A stretch of DNA of 64,000 nucleotides from Aphanothece sacrum FPU1. Its GTDB lineage: Bacteria; Cyanobacteriota; Cyanobacteriia; Cyanobacteriales; Microcystaceae. The notes below the pieces were generated by a model. It had not been told where the DNA came from. It was given only the letters and a program-made list of their open reading frames with translations, and ran no database searches. The stretch covers positions 1 to 64,000 of the forward strand of contig NZ_BDQK01000013.1 of NCBI RefSeq assembly GCF_003864295.1, in the 5' to 3' direction. Made by a program: the position numbers and the translations under genes. Positions 1 through 8,084 of this stretch are shown here, piece by piece (position 1 is the stretch's first letter; each line of letters begins with the position of its first letter).

Positions 1-867
1 TTGGCGCATTATGGGTTAAGTAACCTAGAGCGACCGAAGAAATTCTTGATCATCCGAGATAAAGTCACCCAACGAGTTAGGGAATTAAGTTTAAGACTTG
101 AGCATCTTAATCGGGTACAAAATCCGATTATTAATCGAATGCGCCAAGATTTATCATGGCAATTCCCAGAAATTAGTAGTCAAGTAGTGGGTAGACGTGG
201 TTATACTGTGCCTATCTTTTATCGATGGTTAGCGGGTTTAAGACCTTGGAAACGGTACGATAATCTATACTCCAAGACGATAGGGTTAGGGTTAACTGAT
301 ACGGTCAGAAAGCACGCTAAACGGTTAATTGACCTTCAATCAGAAGAAATAGAAATAGAGCAAGAGTTAACCGAATTGATGCAAGATGAACGGTTTAAAC
401 CTTACTTAAAAGTGTTAATTAAGTTTGGATTTGGAAAAAGACAGCAAGCAATTTTAATTGGTCAAATTTATCCGTTTGAGAATTTCTTAGATGAAGATAA
501 CAAGCCGATTGTAGTCTTTAAACCAGCGACCAAACGCAGCAAGAATAAATACACTAAAAGGTATTTATCAAGACGTAGATTTGAGAAAATGTTAGGGGTT
601 GCGCCTACTGAGTCATCAAGCGGCAAGAAGCAAGAAAAAAAGGTTAGGTTTGGTTCTGACTTGTGCCGTAAGACACTCTGGCAATGGGTATTTACAAGAG
701 TCGAAACCACAAAAGGAAGAATGAATAATGATGTCTTAAAAGAGCTTTATTTGTGGATGCACGACCCGGAAAGGAAGGGAACACCGATCCGATTATTAAG
801 ACTAAAAACAGCATCGAAAGGAGTTCGGATGCTGTTCGATCATTTAGTCTTGGAGTTATGCACTTAA
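1..867 (+). mobile_element. IS110-family-like transposase, 5' end cut by window edge
   Basis: The frame is open from base 1, so the true start is probably outside the window. The N-terminal part is helical and charged, as in the region following the catalytic DEDD domain of IS110 transposases. The C-terminal part has a Transposase_20-like region: a GFGKRQQAILIGQI stretch, then KMLGVAPTESSSGKK, which matches the G-x-A-P-x-x-x-S-S-G pattern that follows the helix-hairpin-helix in IS110/IS1111 enzymes, then a basic segment. The element appears to be inserted in a PEP-CTERM gene whose tail follows at about 930. IS110 elements lack clear terminal inverted repeats, so its right end cannot be fixed here. 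The family assignment is by motif only and moderately sure. Confidence 0.6.
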
Positions 868-877
868 TGTCTTAAAT

Positions 878-914
878 AATAAACCCCTAGACTTAGTGTG
901 TCCAGGGGTTTATT
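878..914 (+). terminator. Hairpin after the transposase
   Basis: A near-perfect stem pairs AATAAACCCCT with AGGGGTTTATT around a short loop, 10 bases after the transposase stop. It may act as a terminator, or it may be part of the element's right end. Confidence 0.55.
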
Positions 915-929
915 GTTAAGAGGTAAAAG

Positions 930-1194
930 CTTCTACAGGGAAGTTTTAGCACCACTTGATTCTTCGGGATCGACTAACGGTAATGTAATTTTGAGAGTCG
1001 ATCTTTTAAGCGGTGGTTACGCAGCACTAGATAACTTTCGCATTGTTGCATCTGATATCCCAGGTGATATTGGCGATACTTCCGTTCCAGAACCCACCTC
1101 AATCCTCAGTTTTCTCGCCCTCGGAACCCTTGGCGCAGGTGCAAGCCTAAAACGCAAACTAAAACCATCTAAATCTACTGAAAAAGTAGGTTAA
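930..1194 (+). pseudogene. PEP-CTERM protein, 3' remnant
   Basis: About 85 codons remain of a secreted protein gene. The end carries a PEP-CTERM sorting signal: VPEPTSILSFLALGTLG (the Pro-Glu-Pro motif plus a hydrophobic helix), then a short basic tail with KRK. The segment before it, including LLSGGYAALDNFRI, looks like the end of a beta-sandwich exoprotein. There is no signal peptide or plausible start; the open frame begins with a GTG inside the hairpin that ends the IS110-like element. I infer that the element removed or displaced the 5' part. PEP-CTERM proteins are normally exported and processed by exosortase. Confidence 0.7.
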
Positions 1195-1218
1195 CTTGCT
1201 TTTTAATATAATATATTT

Positions 1219-1253
1219 ATCCCTTAATTTAAGTTATTTGAGGGATTTTTTTT
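1219..1253 (+). terminator. Rho-independent terminator of the PEP-CTERM remnant
   Basis: A stem of ATCCCTTAA with TTGAGGGAT (one G-T pair) is followed by a run of eight T. Confidence 0.75.
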
Positions 1254-1305
1254 AGAAGAAAATTAATGCTATGATAAAAGTCTATTTTTTATAACTTGCT
1301 TTATC

Positions 1306-1542
1306 GTGGATTTTGAAATTATTGGTGACATCACAAATATTGAAATTATTGCCACGGGAACCGGAATTCGTAACCGCTCAAGATTACATAAAAAATATGG
1401 TAAAGGTAAATGGCGAAAACTAAAGGGGGTAGCTCAAGTTCAACTGCCAAATGGTATAATAAGATTAGCTGAAATCCATTTTTACGAAGCTCATGGCATT
1501 GGGAAAAAAGAATTTAAGCTCAAATTACCGTTCCTAGATTGA
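1306..1542 (+). CDS. Small conserved-looking protein of unknown function, first of a coupled pair
   Basis: A 78-aa basic protein starting at GTG. The N-terminus reads as a short beta-rich segment and the second half contains IHFYEAHGIGKKEFKLK. I do not recognise a named domain. Its TGA stop overlaps the first ATG of the next gene by one base, so the two are translationally coupled. With higBA directly downstream, a toxin-antitoxin or similar small two-gene module is a reasonable guess, but no catalytic motif supports it. Confidence 0.55.
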   Translation: MDFEIIGDITNIEIIATGTGIRNRSRLHKKYGKGKWRKLKGVAQVQLPNGIIRLAEIHFYEAHGIGKKEFKLKLPFLD

Positions 1543-1784
1543 TGATGAAAATAAACCCATCTCAAGTCAATCAGTTCGCAGTATGCCTCAATAATGAAGG
1601 CTACGAAGCGTCATTAGAAGTCGGCAAAATATACCGCACTATACCTGATGAGACAGCACAAATAAACAGTTTAATTAGGGTAATTGATGAAAGTGGTGAA
1701 GACTATGCTTTTACCGCAAATCGTTTTTATCCTATTGAATTACCAAAACCGATAGAAGATGCCTTATTATCAGTAGCAAACTAG
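1542..1784 (+). CDS. Small acidic protein of unknown function, second of a coupled pair
   Basis: About 80 aa, acidic, with no membrane segment or signal peptide. An in-frame TTG at 1539 precedes ATGs at 1542 and 1545; the ATG at 1542 overlaps the upstream stop and is chosen. The central segment GKIYRTIPDE leads to a C-terminal RFYPIELP. No known domain is visible. Size, coupling and neighbours fit a two-gene stress or toxin-antitoxin cassette, which is inference only. Confidence 0.55.
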   Translation: MMKINPSQVNQFAVCLNNEGYEASLEVGKIYRTIPDETAQINSLIRVIDESGEDYAFTANRFYPIELPKPIEDALLSVAN

Positions 1785-1885
1785 ACCTATCCAATTCTGC
1801 CGAAAAAGAAACTATTTTGCGTCAAATCATTGCATGATAACCGTTAAACCATTAAAATAAAAGAAGTTAACATCCAAATAGTAAA

Positions 1886-2179
1886 TTGATTATTTCTTTT
1901 GGAAATCAAGGTACTTCCGACTTATTTAATGGAGTTGAAAGTCGAGAAGCCAGAAAAATTCCCTCCCAAATCAGCAAAACAGCCTTGAAAAAATTAGATA
2001 TATTGAATGCTGCCGAACAATTAGATGAATTAAAAGTTCCACCAGGCAACCGCTTAGAGGCACTCAAAGGTAATCTGAAAGGATTTTACAGCATTCGGAT
2101 CAACAGTCAGTGGCGGATTATTTTTCAATGGGATAACGGCAAAGTTACCCAAGTTCAAATTATTGACTATCACAGTTAA
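1886..2179 (+). CDS. higB: HigB-type toxin (RelE superfamily)
   Basis: A 97-aa protein matching the HigB fold: N-terminal helix with SREARKIPSQI, the strand-loop LKVPPGNRLEALKG, and the conserved YSIRINSQWRIIFQW motif that forms the RNase surface in RelE/HigB toxins. Family members cut mRNA on the ribosome and are neutralised by HigA. The start is a TTG at 1886; no better ATG is available in frame. The antitoxin gene follows after 8 bases, the usual toxin-first order of higBA. Confidence 0.88.
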   Translation: MIISFGNQGTSDLFNGVESREARKIPSQISKTALKKLDILNAAEQLDELKVPPGNRLEALKGNLKGFYSIRINSQWRIIFQWDNGKVTQVQIIDYHS

Positions 2180-2187
2180 GTTACAGG

Positions 2188-2469
2188 ATGATACCAACTA
2201 ATCGCATACCAACTCATCCAGGAGTGATTCTCTTAGAAGAATTTCTTGAACCGATGAATATCACTCAAATCGCATTAGCTAATCATTTGAATATTCCAGT
2301 ACAACGGATTAATGAAATTATTAAAGGTAAACAAGAGATTACTCCTGAAACTGCATGGCTACTAGCTCAAGCCTTTAAGACTACTCCTCAATTCTGGATG
2401 AATTTACAGACTAATTATGATTTAGCATTGAATAGACCCAAAGAAATTAAACAAGCGATAATTGCCTGA
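2188..2469 (+). CDS. higA: HigA-type antitoxin, XRE-family regulator
   Basis: A 93-aa helix-turn-helix protein. The opening PTHPGVILLEEFLEPMNIT is the hallmark of HigA/VapI antitoxins. Next come the HTH (LANHLNIPVQRINEIIKGK) and a C-terminal helix with TTPQFWMNLQ. HigA binds HigB and represses the higBA promoter. It lies 8 bases after higB and would be cotranscribed. Confidence 0.9.
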   Translation: MIPTNRIPTHPGVILLEEFLEPMNITQIALANHLNIPVQRINEIIKGKQEITPETAWLLAQAFKTTPQFWMNLQTNYDLALNRPKEIKQAIIA

Positions 2470-2510
2470 TTTGGCGTAGCCTCTAGCTAGTAAATAAAGT
2501 CAAGATACTA

Positions 2511-3422
2511 TTACTTTACTAAATCATGACTCAAAATCCACTCTTGTAAAATCGGATTAACTAATTCTGGGGCTTCGTCTTGAGGACAATGGCCCACCCC
2601 TTCCAGGGGAATAAATCGGTCAACAGTGGGAAAATTTGCCCATTCCTTGCCTATTTCAATGGGTTCCCAAGGATCATTCATCCCCCATAACAAAATGGCC
2701 CGACAAGGTAACATCGGTAATAACGCCTCTGGTAAGGGGCCTCCAGCATAACGAGTAAAGGCTAAAAATACATCCGCGGCCCCCTCATCTCTAGCGGGTT
2801 TAAGTAGAATTTCAATCAGTTCATCTGTTACCGCTTCTTGACGATGATAAGCTTTTAGGAGAATATTACGCAGGGTTCGAGGTTTGGCTATTTGTTGAAA
2901 AAAGAAAGACCCGATCGCTTTATTATTTAAAATTTTAGTGGCGATAGATGCCCCAAAACGACGATACCAAGGTAAATTAGCCCGTTTTCGTTCATGGAGT
3001 AAGCGCAAAGAACAATTAATTGCCGCTACTCCTAACACCCACTCAGGATCAGCGATCGCAGCTTGCATCACCACCACACAACCGATAGAGTTTCCTACCA
3101 AAAAAGCTGGACTTCCTATCACTTCTCGACAAAAATCATTGATTTGTTGTCCCCAGGTTTCAAACGTATAATCAATCTCTTGATCTGGGGTAGGTTTAGC
3201 AGAACCTCCAAACCCAATTAAATCTATCGCATAACAACGACAGGTTTGACCTAAAACGGGCAAATTTTTGCGCCAGTGTCCCCAAGAAGCCCCAAAACCA
3301 TGTACTAAGACAACGGCTGGCCCTGTGTCTCCCTGATTTTGATAGGCTATGGGAAACCCGCGCCACATCCAGATTTTATCTGTGGTATCAGTCATTGAGT
3401 CTAGGGGCAAAGATTGCATCAT
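2511..3422 (-). CDS. Alpha/beta-fold hydrolase
   Basis: A 303-aa alpha/beta hydrolase of the type common in cyanobacteria. The oxyanion-hole motif HGFG is at residue 41, the nucleophile Ser112 lies in GNSIGC, an acidic residue is in LLWGMNDPWE and the catalytic His is in GVGHCPQDE near the C-terminus. No signal peptide; cytoplasmic. The substrate is not deducible. The first 68 codons plus about 43 bp of upstream DNA are repeated without indels, as a decayed copy, at 13261-13492, so this gene and that stub bracket the intervening island. Confidence 0.88.
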   Translation of the reverse strand: MMQSLPLDSMTDTTDKIWMWRGFPIAYQNQGDTGPAVVLVHGFGASWGHWRKNLPVLGQTCRCYAIDLIGFGGSAKPTPDQEIDYTFETWGQQINDFCREVIGSPAFLVGNSIGCVVVMQAAIADPEWVLGVAAINCSLRLLHERKRANLPWYRRFGASIATKILNNKAIGSFFFQQIAKPRTLRNILLKAYHRQEAVTDELIEILLKPARDEGAADVFLAFTRYAGGPLPEALLPMLPCRAILLWGMNDPWEPIEIGKEWANFPTVDRFIPLEGVGHCPQDEAPELVNPILQEWILSHDLVK

Positions 3423-3465
3423 GATTGGTACAGCAATTAATTAACATTTTGTAATATTTTAACAA
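3231..3465. repeat. Direct repeat, left copy (5' end of hydrolase gene)
   Basis: This segment covers the first codons and the upstream region of the alpha/beta hydrolase. It aligns with 13261-13492 at a constant offset of 10,030 bp with only substitutions. It is the intact copy; the distal copy has an in-frame stop. Confidence 0.85.
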
Positions 3466-3664
3466 AAGAGAAAATATAGCAGAAGTCGCCAAGTAAAATT
3501 AATAATACAGTATACATCTTTTGATCTTATCTCATAAATGATTTAGGATTGTGATATCTCTCAATGCTAGAATTTAATCATCGATGTTGTATCATTTTTA
3601 TGCAGTAGTTATTATCAATAATAACCACTCCTAATCTAGGCTATTGTATTCTTCCTTAGTATTT

Positions 3665-4810
3665 ATGAAATTTTTACTAAACTCGTCTAATATCTTTGAC
3701 TATCTTTCTCAATTAGGCTTGTTAAACCTAATTGAACAACCTTTATGTAAGATTGAACTCATTGAAGCTAAGAATTTTAATTTATTGGTCACGCTTCCCA
3801 ATAGTTCTCAACTGTTAGTTAAACAAGAACGGATGCAAAAGCAAGAAAAGGTAATTGGCGAATTTTACGGAGAATGGCGAATTCAAAACTTAATTAATCA
3901 ATTTCCTGAATTAGCAGATTTACAAACTTTTCTGCCAGAAATGTTACACTTTGATCGAGATAATTACATTTTAGTGTTTAGCTATCTACAAGATTATCAA
4001 GACTTAAGCAAATTTTATCAAAAGGAAAAGATTTTTCCTCCTTTAATCGCTGCTGCAATCGGCAAAGCTTTAGGAACTATTCATAGAGATACGTTTAATC
4101 ATCAAGTTTATCAGAATTTTTTAGCTGAAAATCAGGAAAACTTAGCAAATTATCACGTCACCCATTTAATTCAAGGTTTAGAAAGGTTAACCCCTGAGAT
4201 TTTTGCTACAGTCCCCAACGATGGTTTAAAGTTTTTTCTCCTCTATCAAAGATATGATAGTTTAGGACAATCCCTTGCAGAATTGGGTCAAGCTTTTAAC
4301 CCCGCTTGTCTTACGCATAATGATCTCAAATTAAACAATATTCTGCTAAATAACGATTGGGAGTCATCAACAGATAACCTAGTCAGATTTATTGATTTAG
4401 AACGAGCAAGTTGGGGAGATCCCGCTTATGATTTAGGAATGTTATTAGGGAGTTATTTGCAACTTTGGTTAAGCAATTTAATAATTAATAAATCTCTGAC
4501 GATTGAGGAATCTTTAAGACTGGCTGTAATTCCTTTAGAAAAAATTCAGCCTTCTATTGCTGCATTAACTCAAGCCTATTTAAGAGTTTTTCCTGATATT
4601 TTATCAGAACGTCCAGACTTTTTAGAGCGCGTGATTCAATTCATTGGCCTTGCTTTAATTCAACAAATTCAAGCGATGATTCAATATCAAAAAGTTTTTG
4701 GTAATATGGGAATTGTCATGCTCCAAGTTGCCAAAAAGTTATTAGGATATCCCCATCAATCTATGGCTACCATTTTTGGGACTACTGAAATTTATTCTAC
4801 TTCAGCTTAA
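3665..4810 (+). CDS. APH-like phosphotransferase, putative RiPP Ser/Thr kinase
   Basis: About 381 aa with the aminoglycoside-phosphotransferase/kinase fold. The catalytic loop HNDLKLNN is near residue 218 (Brenner motif H-x-D-x-x-x-x-N), and the metal-binding segment FIDLERASWGDPAYDLG is near 243. ATG 3665 is chosen over an upstream in-frame TTG at 3644; no clear ribosome site is seen. A HopA1-domain gene follows 12 bp downstream, and a 56-aa peptide with a GG leader comes after that. In class V lanthipeptide and thioamitide (TvaC/TvaD) systems an APH-like protein phosphorylates Ser/Thr of a precursor and a HopA1 protein eliminates the phosphate. I infer the same role here. A small-molecule kinase remains possible. 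Confidence 0.75.
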   Translation: MKFLLNSSNIFDYLSQLGLLNLIEQPLCKIELIEAKNFNLLVTLPNSSQLLVKQERMQKQEKVIGEFYGEWRIQNLINQFPELADLQTFLPEMLHFDRDNYILVFSYLQDYQDLSKFYQKEKIFPPLIAAAIGKALGTIHRDTFNHQVYQNFLAENQENLANYHVTHLIQGLERLTPEIFATVPNDGLKFFLLYQRYDSLGQSLAELGQAFNPACLTHNDLKLNNILLNNDWESSTDNLVRFIDLERASWGDPAYDLGMLLGSYLQLWLSNLIINKSLTIEESLRLAVIPLEKIQPSIAALTQAYLRVFPDILSERPDFLERVIQFIGLALIQQIQAMIQYQKVFGNMGIVMLQVAKKLLGYPHQSMATIFGTTEIYSTSA

Positions 4811-4822
4811 AGGTTAAAGATC

Positions 4823-5911
4823 ATGTTAGAAGAAACTTTTTTACCTCAAATTATCAATAACAACTTACAGGATGTTTTAGAAGATATTGTAAATCGGATG
4901 GAAATTAAATCTGATTTTTCAATTTCTCATCCCGACTATAAACCGTTAGAAATTACCACAGAAGCACGAGAAAATTTTGATAAAATGCCTCCAGAAATTC
5001 AACAAAAATATCTGAGTTCTCAATTGCGAGGGTTTCTTTATGGTATTTATTATAATGGCTCCCTCAGAGAAGCATTAGATCCCGATAAAGATCATCAAAA
5101 TTTACCACAAGATTTAGAAAATAATACGGTTTTAGGGATAGATATAGAGTTCTATGAACAGTTACATCAAAGTAACAAAGGAACAGGATATTTTGATTCG
5201 GGTTGGCAGGTTTTACGAGAAGAAAGTGATGGTAGTGTAGCCGTTACTAAGGGAGGGTTAAGACTTCATATTCAACGAGATCAACATCTTTTATCTGAAG
5301 ATAAATTCGCAAAAATTGGTGAGATTGTCAAGATAAAATTACTTAAAAATCGAATACAAAGTGGCTTTTATATGGCAGTAGGAAATCATGGTTTTAGTCA
5401 CAGTGAGGAGAGGGGAATCAAAGATACAACGGTTAGAATATACTTTAATTTTACCCCAGAGGGTGCTATCGCAGTCATGGAATGTTTAACCCAACAGTTT
5501 AATGAGAAGGAAATTCCTTTTAGTTTCAAAGTTTTATATAATCCTAAAGAATATAAACGCCATGATTCAGGAGTGTTATATTTTGATAAGCAAAATTATA
5601 CCAAAGTCAAAGATATTGTCATGAATATCTATCAAGAAACGAAAGGGTATTTTAAGAATAGTGTTCCCTTATTTACATTAAAATTAGAGCAAGGTTTAGG
5701 ATTAGCTGAAGAACCCGATCATCGTTTTAGTGAACAAGAAAGTTTTGGGATGAATCGTTGTCAAATTATTGCTAATGGATTATTAAAAGCGTGGTATGAA
5801 GGGGATAATTCACCTCAAGGACGTATGAAGTTCATTTTAGAACAATTTTCTGAGTTAGGAATTGATTTAGATCGTATCTATCTCAATGGGGGATCTGAGG
5901 ATATTTATTAA
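4823..5911 (+). CDS. HopA1-domain protein, putative phospho-Ser/Thr lyase
   Basis: A 362-aa protein of the T3SS-effector HopA1 family. Recognisable features are YLSSQLRGFLYGIYYNGSL, the central GTGYFDSGWQVL segment, a basic strand YMAVGNHGF, and the C-terminal sequence with SFGMNRCQIIANGLLKAW that typifies bacterial RiPP-associated members. Cyanobacteria have many HopA1 homologues that are not secreted effectors. Next to an APH-like kinase this is the phosphate-eliminating partner in class V lanthipeptide and thioamitide pathways. It is 12 bp from the kinase gene and 98 bp before a precursor peptide, so the three probably form one transcript. The lyase activity is inferred from context. Confidence 0.75.
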   Translation: MLEETFLPQIINNNLQDVLEDIVNRMEIKSDFSISHPDYKPLEITTEARENFDKMPPEIQQKYLSSQLRGFLYGIYYNGSLREALDPDKDHQNLPQDLENNTVLGIDIEFYEQLHQSNKGTGYFDSGWQVLREESDGSVAVTKGGLRLHIQRDQHLLSEDKFAKIGEIVKIKLLKNRIQSGFYMAVGNHGFSHSEERGIKDTTVRIYFNFTPEGAIAVMECLTQQFNEKEIPFSFKVLYNPKEYKRHDSGVLYFDKQNYTKVKDIVMNIYQETKGYFKNSVPLFTLKLEQGLGLAEEPDHRFSEQESFGMNRCQIIANGLLKAWYEGDNSPQGRMKFILEQFSELGIDLDRIYLNGGSEDIY

Positions 5912-6009
5912 GCATTAATTTTTATTAACAATTGCCTAAGCTCAGTTAATTTATCAGTTACGATGGAAGGATCAATAAGTCTAAATAATCTAACTAGGGA
6001 GTTCATCTA

Positions 6010-6180
6010 ATGCCTAATATTACTATATCTGATTTGACTCCTGCCGGTTCTGATCTATTTTCTGATTCTGAAAGCTATCTTCATGAGTTAAAAGATGTGG
6101 AAATAAATGCCACTCGTGGAGGAATCACCCCTTGGCTTCTTGTAGTAGCTTTTACTCTCATCGCATTTGATGCTAAGTAA
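6010..6180 (+). CDS. RiPP precursor peptide A (Cys-free core)
   Basis: A 56-aa peptide. A 38-residue leader carries AGSDLFSDSESYL and ends in Gly-Gly. The 18-residue core (begins ITPW) is very hydrophobic, with two Thr, no Ser and no Cys. The leader motif is shared almost letter for letter with three minus-strand peptides at 7450-8294, which identifies a precursor family. It directly follows the kinase/HopA1 pair in the same direction and is therefore the likeliest cognate substrate. Absence of Cys rules out intramolecular lanthionines; simple dehydration or another modification would have to be assumed. Confidence 0.72.
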   Translation: MPNITISDLTPAGSDLFSDSESYLHELKDVEINATRGGITPWLLVVAFTLIAFDAK

Positions 6181-6285
6181 TTACATTATTGATTGATGAA
6201 ATAATAATTATTGGTGATCGCTTAACCAATGGCGTTGCTGATTTGGAGTATGAATCATCCTATTTGCAATTCTTAAAATCCAGAC

Positions 6286-6426
6286 TCACACTAATGTTTG
6301 GATATGTGAAAAATTGGCATTCATGCCTTGATTAACCAACGCCCCATTTTTTAAATGTTCATAAAAAGCGATCGCATTTTTTTTAGACTTGGTGTATTTT
6401 AGATTTCCTTGGCAACGAGAACCCAT
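6286..6426 (-). CDS. Possible 46-aa small protein
   Basis: ATG at 6426 with an AAGGTT a few bases upstream opens a 46-codon frame that ends at 6286. The product is basic in its first half and contains LVNQGMNAN. It matches nothing I recognise, lacks a GG leader and may be a remnant or a chance frame in the gap between the convergent precursor A and the HigA-like gene. Confidence 0.2.
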   Translation of the reverse strand: MGSRCQGNLKYTKSKKNAIAFYEHLKNGALVNQGMNANFSHIQTLV

Positions 6427-6453
6427 TATTAACCTTGGGAGTACCATCAAATT

Positions 6454-6765
6454 CTAAGTATATTGTCTATTATAAAAAACCTCAAGTTTAACTTCTATCG
6501 CTGCTTTGCCTAACAAATTAAGCAATTTATCTACACTAAAACGGCTGATTTCCCCATTCATTAAATTACTAATTCTCGGTTGGGTTTCTTCAAAAAAAAC
6601 GGCAGCTTCTTGTTGAGTCCATCCCTTTTCTTTAATAAAAGATCGTAAAGTTAACATCAAGTCAGCCCTGATTTTTAGGTTAAGGGCTTCTTCCCTAGAA
6701 AATCCTAAGTCTTCAAATATATTATCCTTGCCAATAGTGATATCAATTGAGTGAGATAGAGTCAT
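6454..6765 (-). CDS. XRE-family antitoxin (HigA-like)
   Basis: A 103-aa protein with a helix-turn-helix: KGWTQQEAAVFFEETQPRISNLMNG is the recognition unit, followed by SVDKLLNLLGKAA. This is the HTH_37/HigA-type antitoxin arrangement paired with Gp49-like toxins. It lies 4 bp after the toxin gene on the same strand, in the usual toxin-first order. It would bind the toxin and repress the shared promoter. Confidence 0.82.
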   Translation of the reverse strand: MTLSHSIDITIGKDNIFEDLGFSREEALNLKIRADLMLTLRSFIKEKGWTQQEAAVFFEETQPRISNLMNGEISRFSVDKLLNLLGKAAIEVKLEVFYNRQYT

Positions 6766-6769
6766 TTTT

Positions 6770-7111
6770 TTACTCCTGTAATTGTTGTCTAAATTGAATC
6801 ATTTGCTGATAACGTTGTTGTCCTAATTCAATATCTTTTTTGGAGGTTCTCTGTGTTTTTTTCCTAAAAGCATGAAGGACATAAATTCCTTCTTCAAACC
6901 TCGCAACATAAAAGATTCGGTATGTTTCTCCTGTCCAAATTCTAATCTCTTCTGTTCCTTTCCCAATAATGGGAATAGGTTTGAAATCATTAGCTTTATC
7001 TCCTTTTTGAATGACTCTAAGTTGAAAACCTGCTTTACGCCTTGCTTCTTCGGAAAAATTACTAATATCATTCCTTGAAGTGCCAATCCAGTATATGGGT
7101 TTATGTCCCAT
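6770..7111 (-). CDS. Phage Gp49-like / HigB-type toxin (RelE superfamily)
   Basis: A 113-aa protein. The N-terminus reads WIGTSRNDISNFSEEARRKA, the middle has PIIGKGTEEIRI, and the core contains YRIFYVARFEEGIYVLHAFRKKTQRT. This is the Gp49 family of RelE-like RNases, where basic residues in the F-x-K-K-T/R motif contact mRNA. The partner gene follows directly. It sits between RiPP precursor genes, a common place for stabilising modules in accessory islands. Confidence 0.85.
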   Translation of the reverse strand: MGHKPIYWIGTSRNDISNFSEEARRKAGFQLRVIQKGDKANDFKPIPIIGKGTEEIRIWTGETYRIFYVARFEEGIYVLHAFRKKTQRTSKKDIELGQQRYQQMIQFRQQLQE

Positions 7112-7238
7112 GTTGGGGTTAATTATTATAGTTTATACCTAATTTAGTATAACATCATTAACGCAAAAACGCGATCGCCTTTTACTTAAACAAGGAATGC
7201 GATCGCTATGGTTAATTGATATTTTAGCTTATCGTACA

Positions 7239-7373
7239 ATGGAAAAAACTATCAGATTGTTTATTATTCAGTAGCGATCGCTTTAATTCTTGAAAAAGGA
7301 TAGGCATCAGTTAACCTATCCCTTCACTTATATCGTAAAAAAGCGATTGCTCTTTTACCTAAAAATATATGTC
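7239..7373. repeat. Direct repeat copy A, downstream of precursor B
   Basis: About 135 bp nearly identical to 7939-8075. The spacing is exactly 700 bp through most of the block. The unit is the 3' flank of a precursor gene and shows that precursor plus terminator duplicated together. Confidence 0.88.
7290..7321 (-). terminator. Rho-independent terminator of precursors B and C
   Basis: On the minus strand GGATAGG pairs with CCTATCC (7298-7321) and is followed by a T-rich run. It lies about 130 bp after the stop of precursor B. Confidence 0.8.
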
Positions 7374-7449
7374 TCTAAAACTAAACATATATGCTTCACT
7401 GATTGCCTTTTTGCCTAAACTAAAGGTTCTAACTAGCAACTTGGGTTAA

Positions 7450-7629
7450 TTAGAATTGAACAACTATCCGAATAGAAGTACCACTAATATTAATATCAAT
7501 TCTGACACCTGTTCCACCACTAATATTTAACATTCCAGAGTCATGAGATAACTCAGTTAAATAGCTTTCGGAATCTGAAAATAAATCAGAACCAGCTAGA
7601 GAAAGATCGTTAATTTTGATTTGTGCCAT
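7450..7629 (-). CDS. RiPP precursor peptide B (Cys-free core)
   Basis: A 59-aa peptide, absent from ordinary ORF cut-offs. A 39-residue leader (starts MAQIKINDLSLAGSDLFSDS) ends in Gly-Gly. The 20-residue core begins TGVRID and contains a second TSIR motif, with two Thr, two Ser and no Cys. A purine-rich GTGGGG lies upstream of the ATG. The leader is almost identical to those of precursors C and D and close to A. It is probably cotranscribed with C. Confidence 0.75.
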   Translation of the reverse strand: MAQIKINDLSLAGSDLFSDSESYLTELSHDSGMLNISGGTGVRIDINISGTSIRIVVQF

Positions 7630-7678
7630 TTGTTTTTTTCCCCACTTCTAAATGTTTTTTGATTCAGTTGTAAGTAAA

Positions 7679-7837
7679 TTACCAAACTCGTATCGTAAAG
7701 ACATAGATGCGAACCCCAGTTCCTCCCTTAGTATTGTCCAATTCGCTATCATGAGATAACTCAGTTAAATAGCTTTCGGAATCTGAGAATAAATCAGAAC
7801 CAGCTAGAGAAATATCGTTAATTTTAATTTGTGCCAT
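7679..7837 (-). CDS. RiPP precursor peptide C (Cys-free core)
   Basis: A 52-aa peptide. The 39-residue leader is nearly identical to B and D and ends in Gly-Gly. The 13-residue core is TGVRIYVFTIRVW: two Thr, two Arg, no Ser and no Cys. An AGGAGT ribosome site lies before the ATG. It is the shortest core of the set, but keeps the shared T-x-V-R and x-I-R pattern, which argues that it is functional. Confidence 0.72.
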   Translation of the reverse strand: MAQIKINDISLAGSDLFSDSESYLTELSHDSELDNTKGGTGVRIYVFTIRVW

Positions 7838-7938
7838 GATGTTCACTCCTTGATATATTATTTATAAAAATTCATAGTCATTCTATCACCTAAGAATGAT
7901 AATGTCAAGATATTCAATCTTGCCAAAATGCGTATTAA

Positions 7939-8075
7939 ATGGAAAAAACTATCAGATTGTTTATTATTCAGTAGCGATCGCTTTAATTCTTGAAAAAGGA
8001 TAGGCATCAGTTAACCTATCCCTTCACTTATATCGTAAAAAAGCGATCGCTCTTTTACCTAAAAAAAGATATATG
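7939..8075. repeat. Direct repeat copy B, downstream of precursor D
   Basis: Second copy of the 7239-7373 block, near-identical over about 135 bp, including the hairpin, the HIP1 octamer and the following tract. Confidence 0.88.
7990..8021 (-). terminator. Rho-independent terminator of precursor D
   Basis: Same GGATAGG/CCTATCC stem plus T-run as at 7298-7321, here at 7998-8021, about 65 bp after the stop of precursor D. Confidence 0.8.
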
Positions 8076-8084
8076 TCCCTGAAA

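Larger units (their letters stand above)
7112..7449. other. Gene-free stretch with duplicated terminator block
   Basis: No credible coding frame. The stretch holds several HIP1-like octamers and the first copy of a block repeated 700 bp further on, which contains the transcription terminator of the precursor genes to its right. Confidence 0.7.

Noticed and set aside
2938-3171. 77-codon plus-strand frame inside the hydrolase gene
   Set aside because: It is a shadow of the well-supported minus-strand gene.
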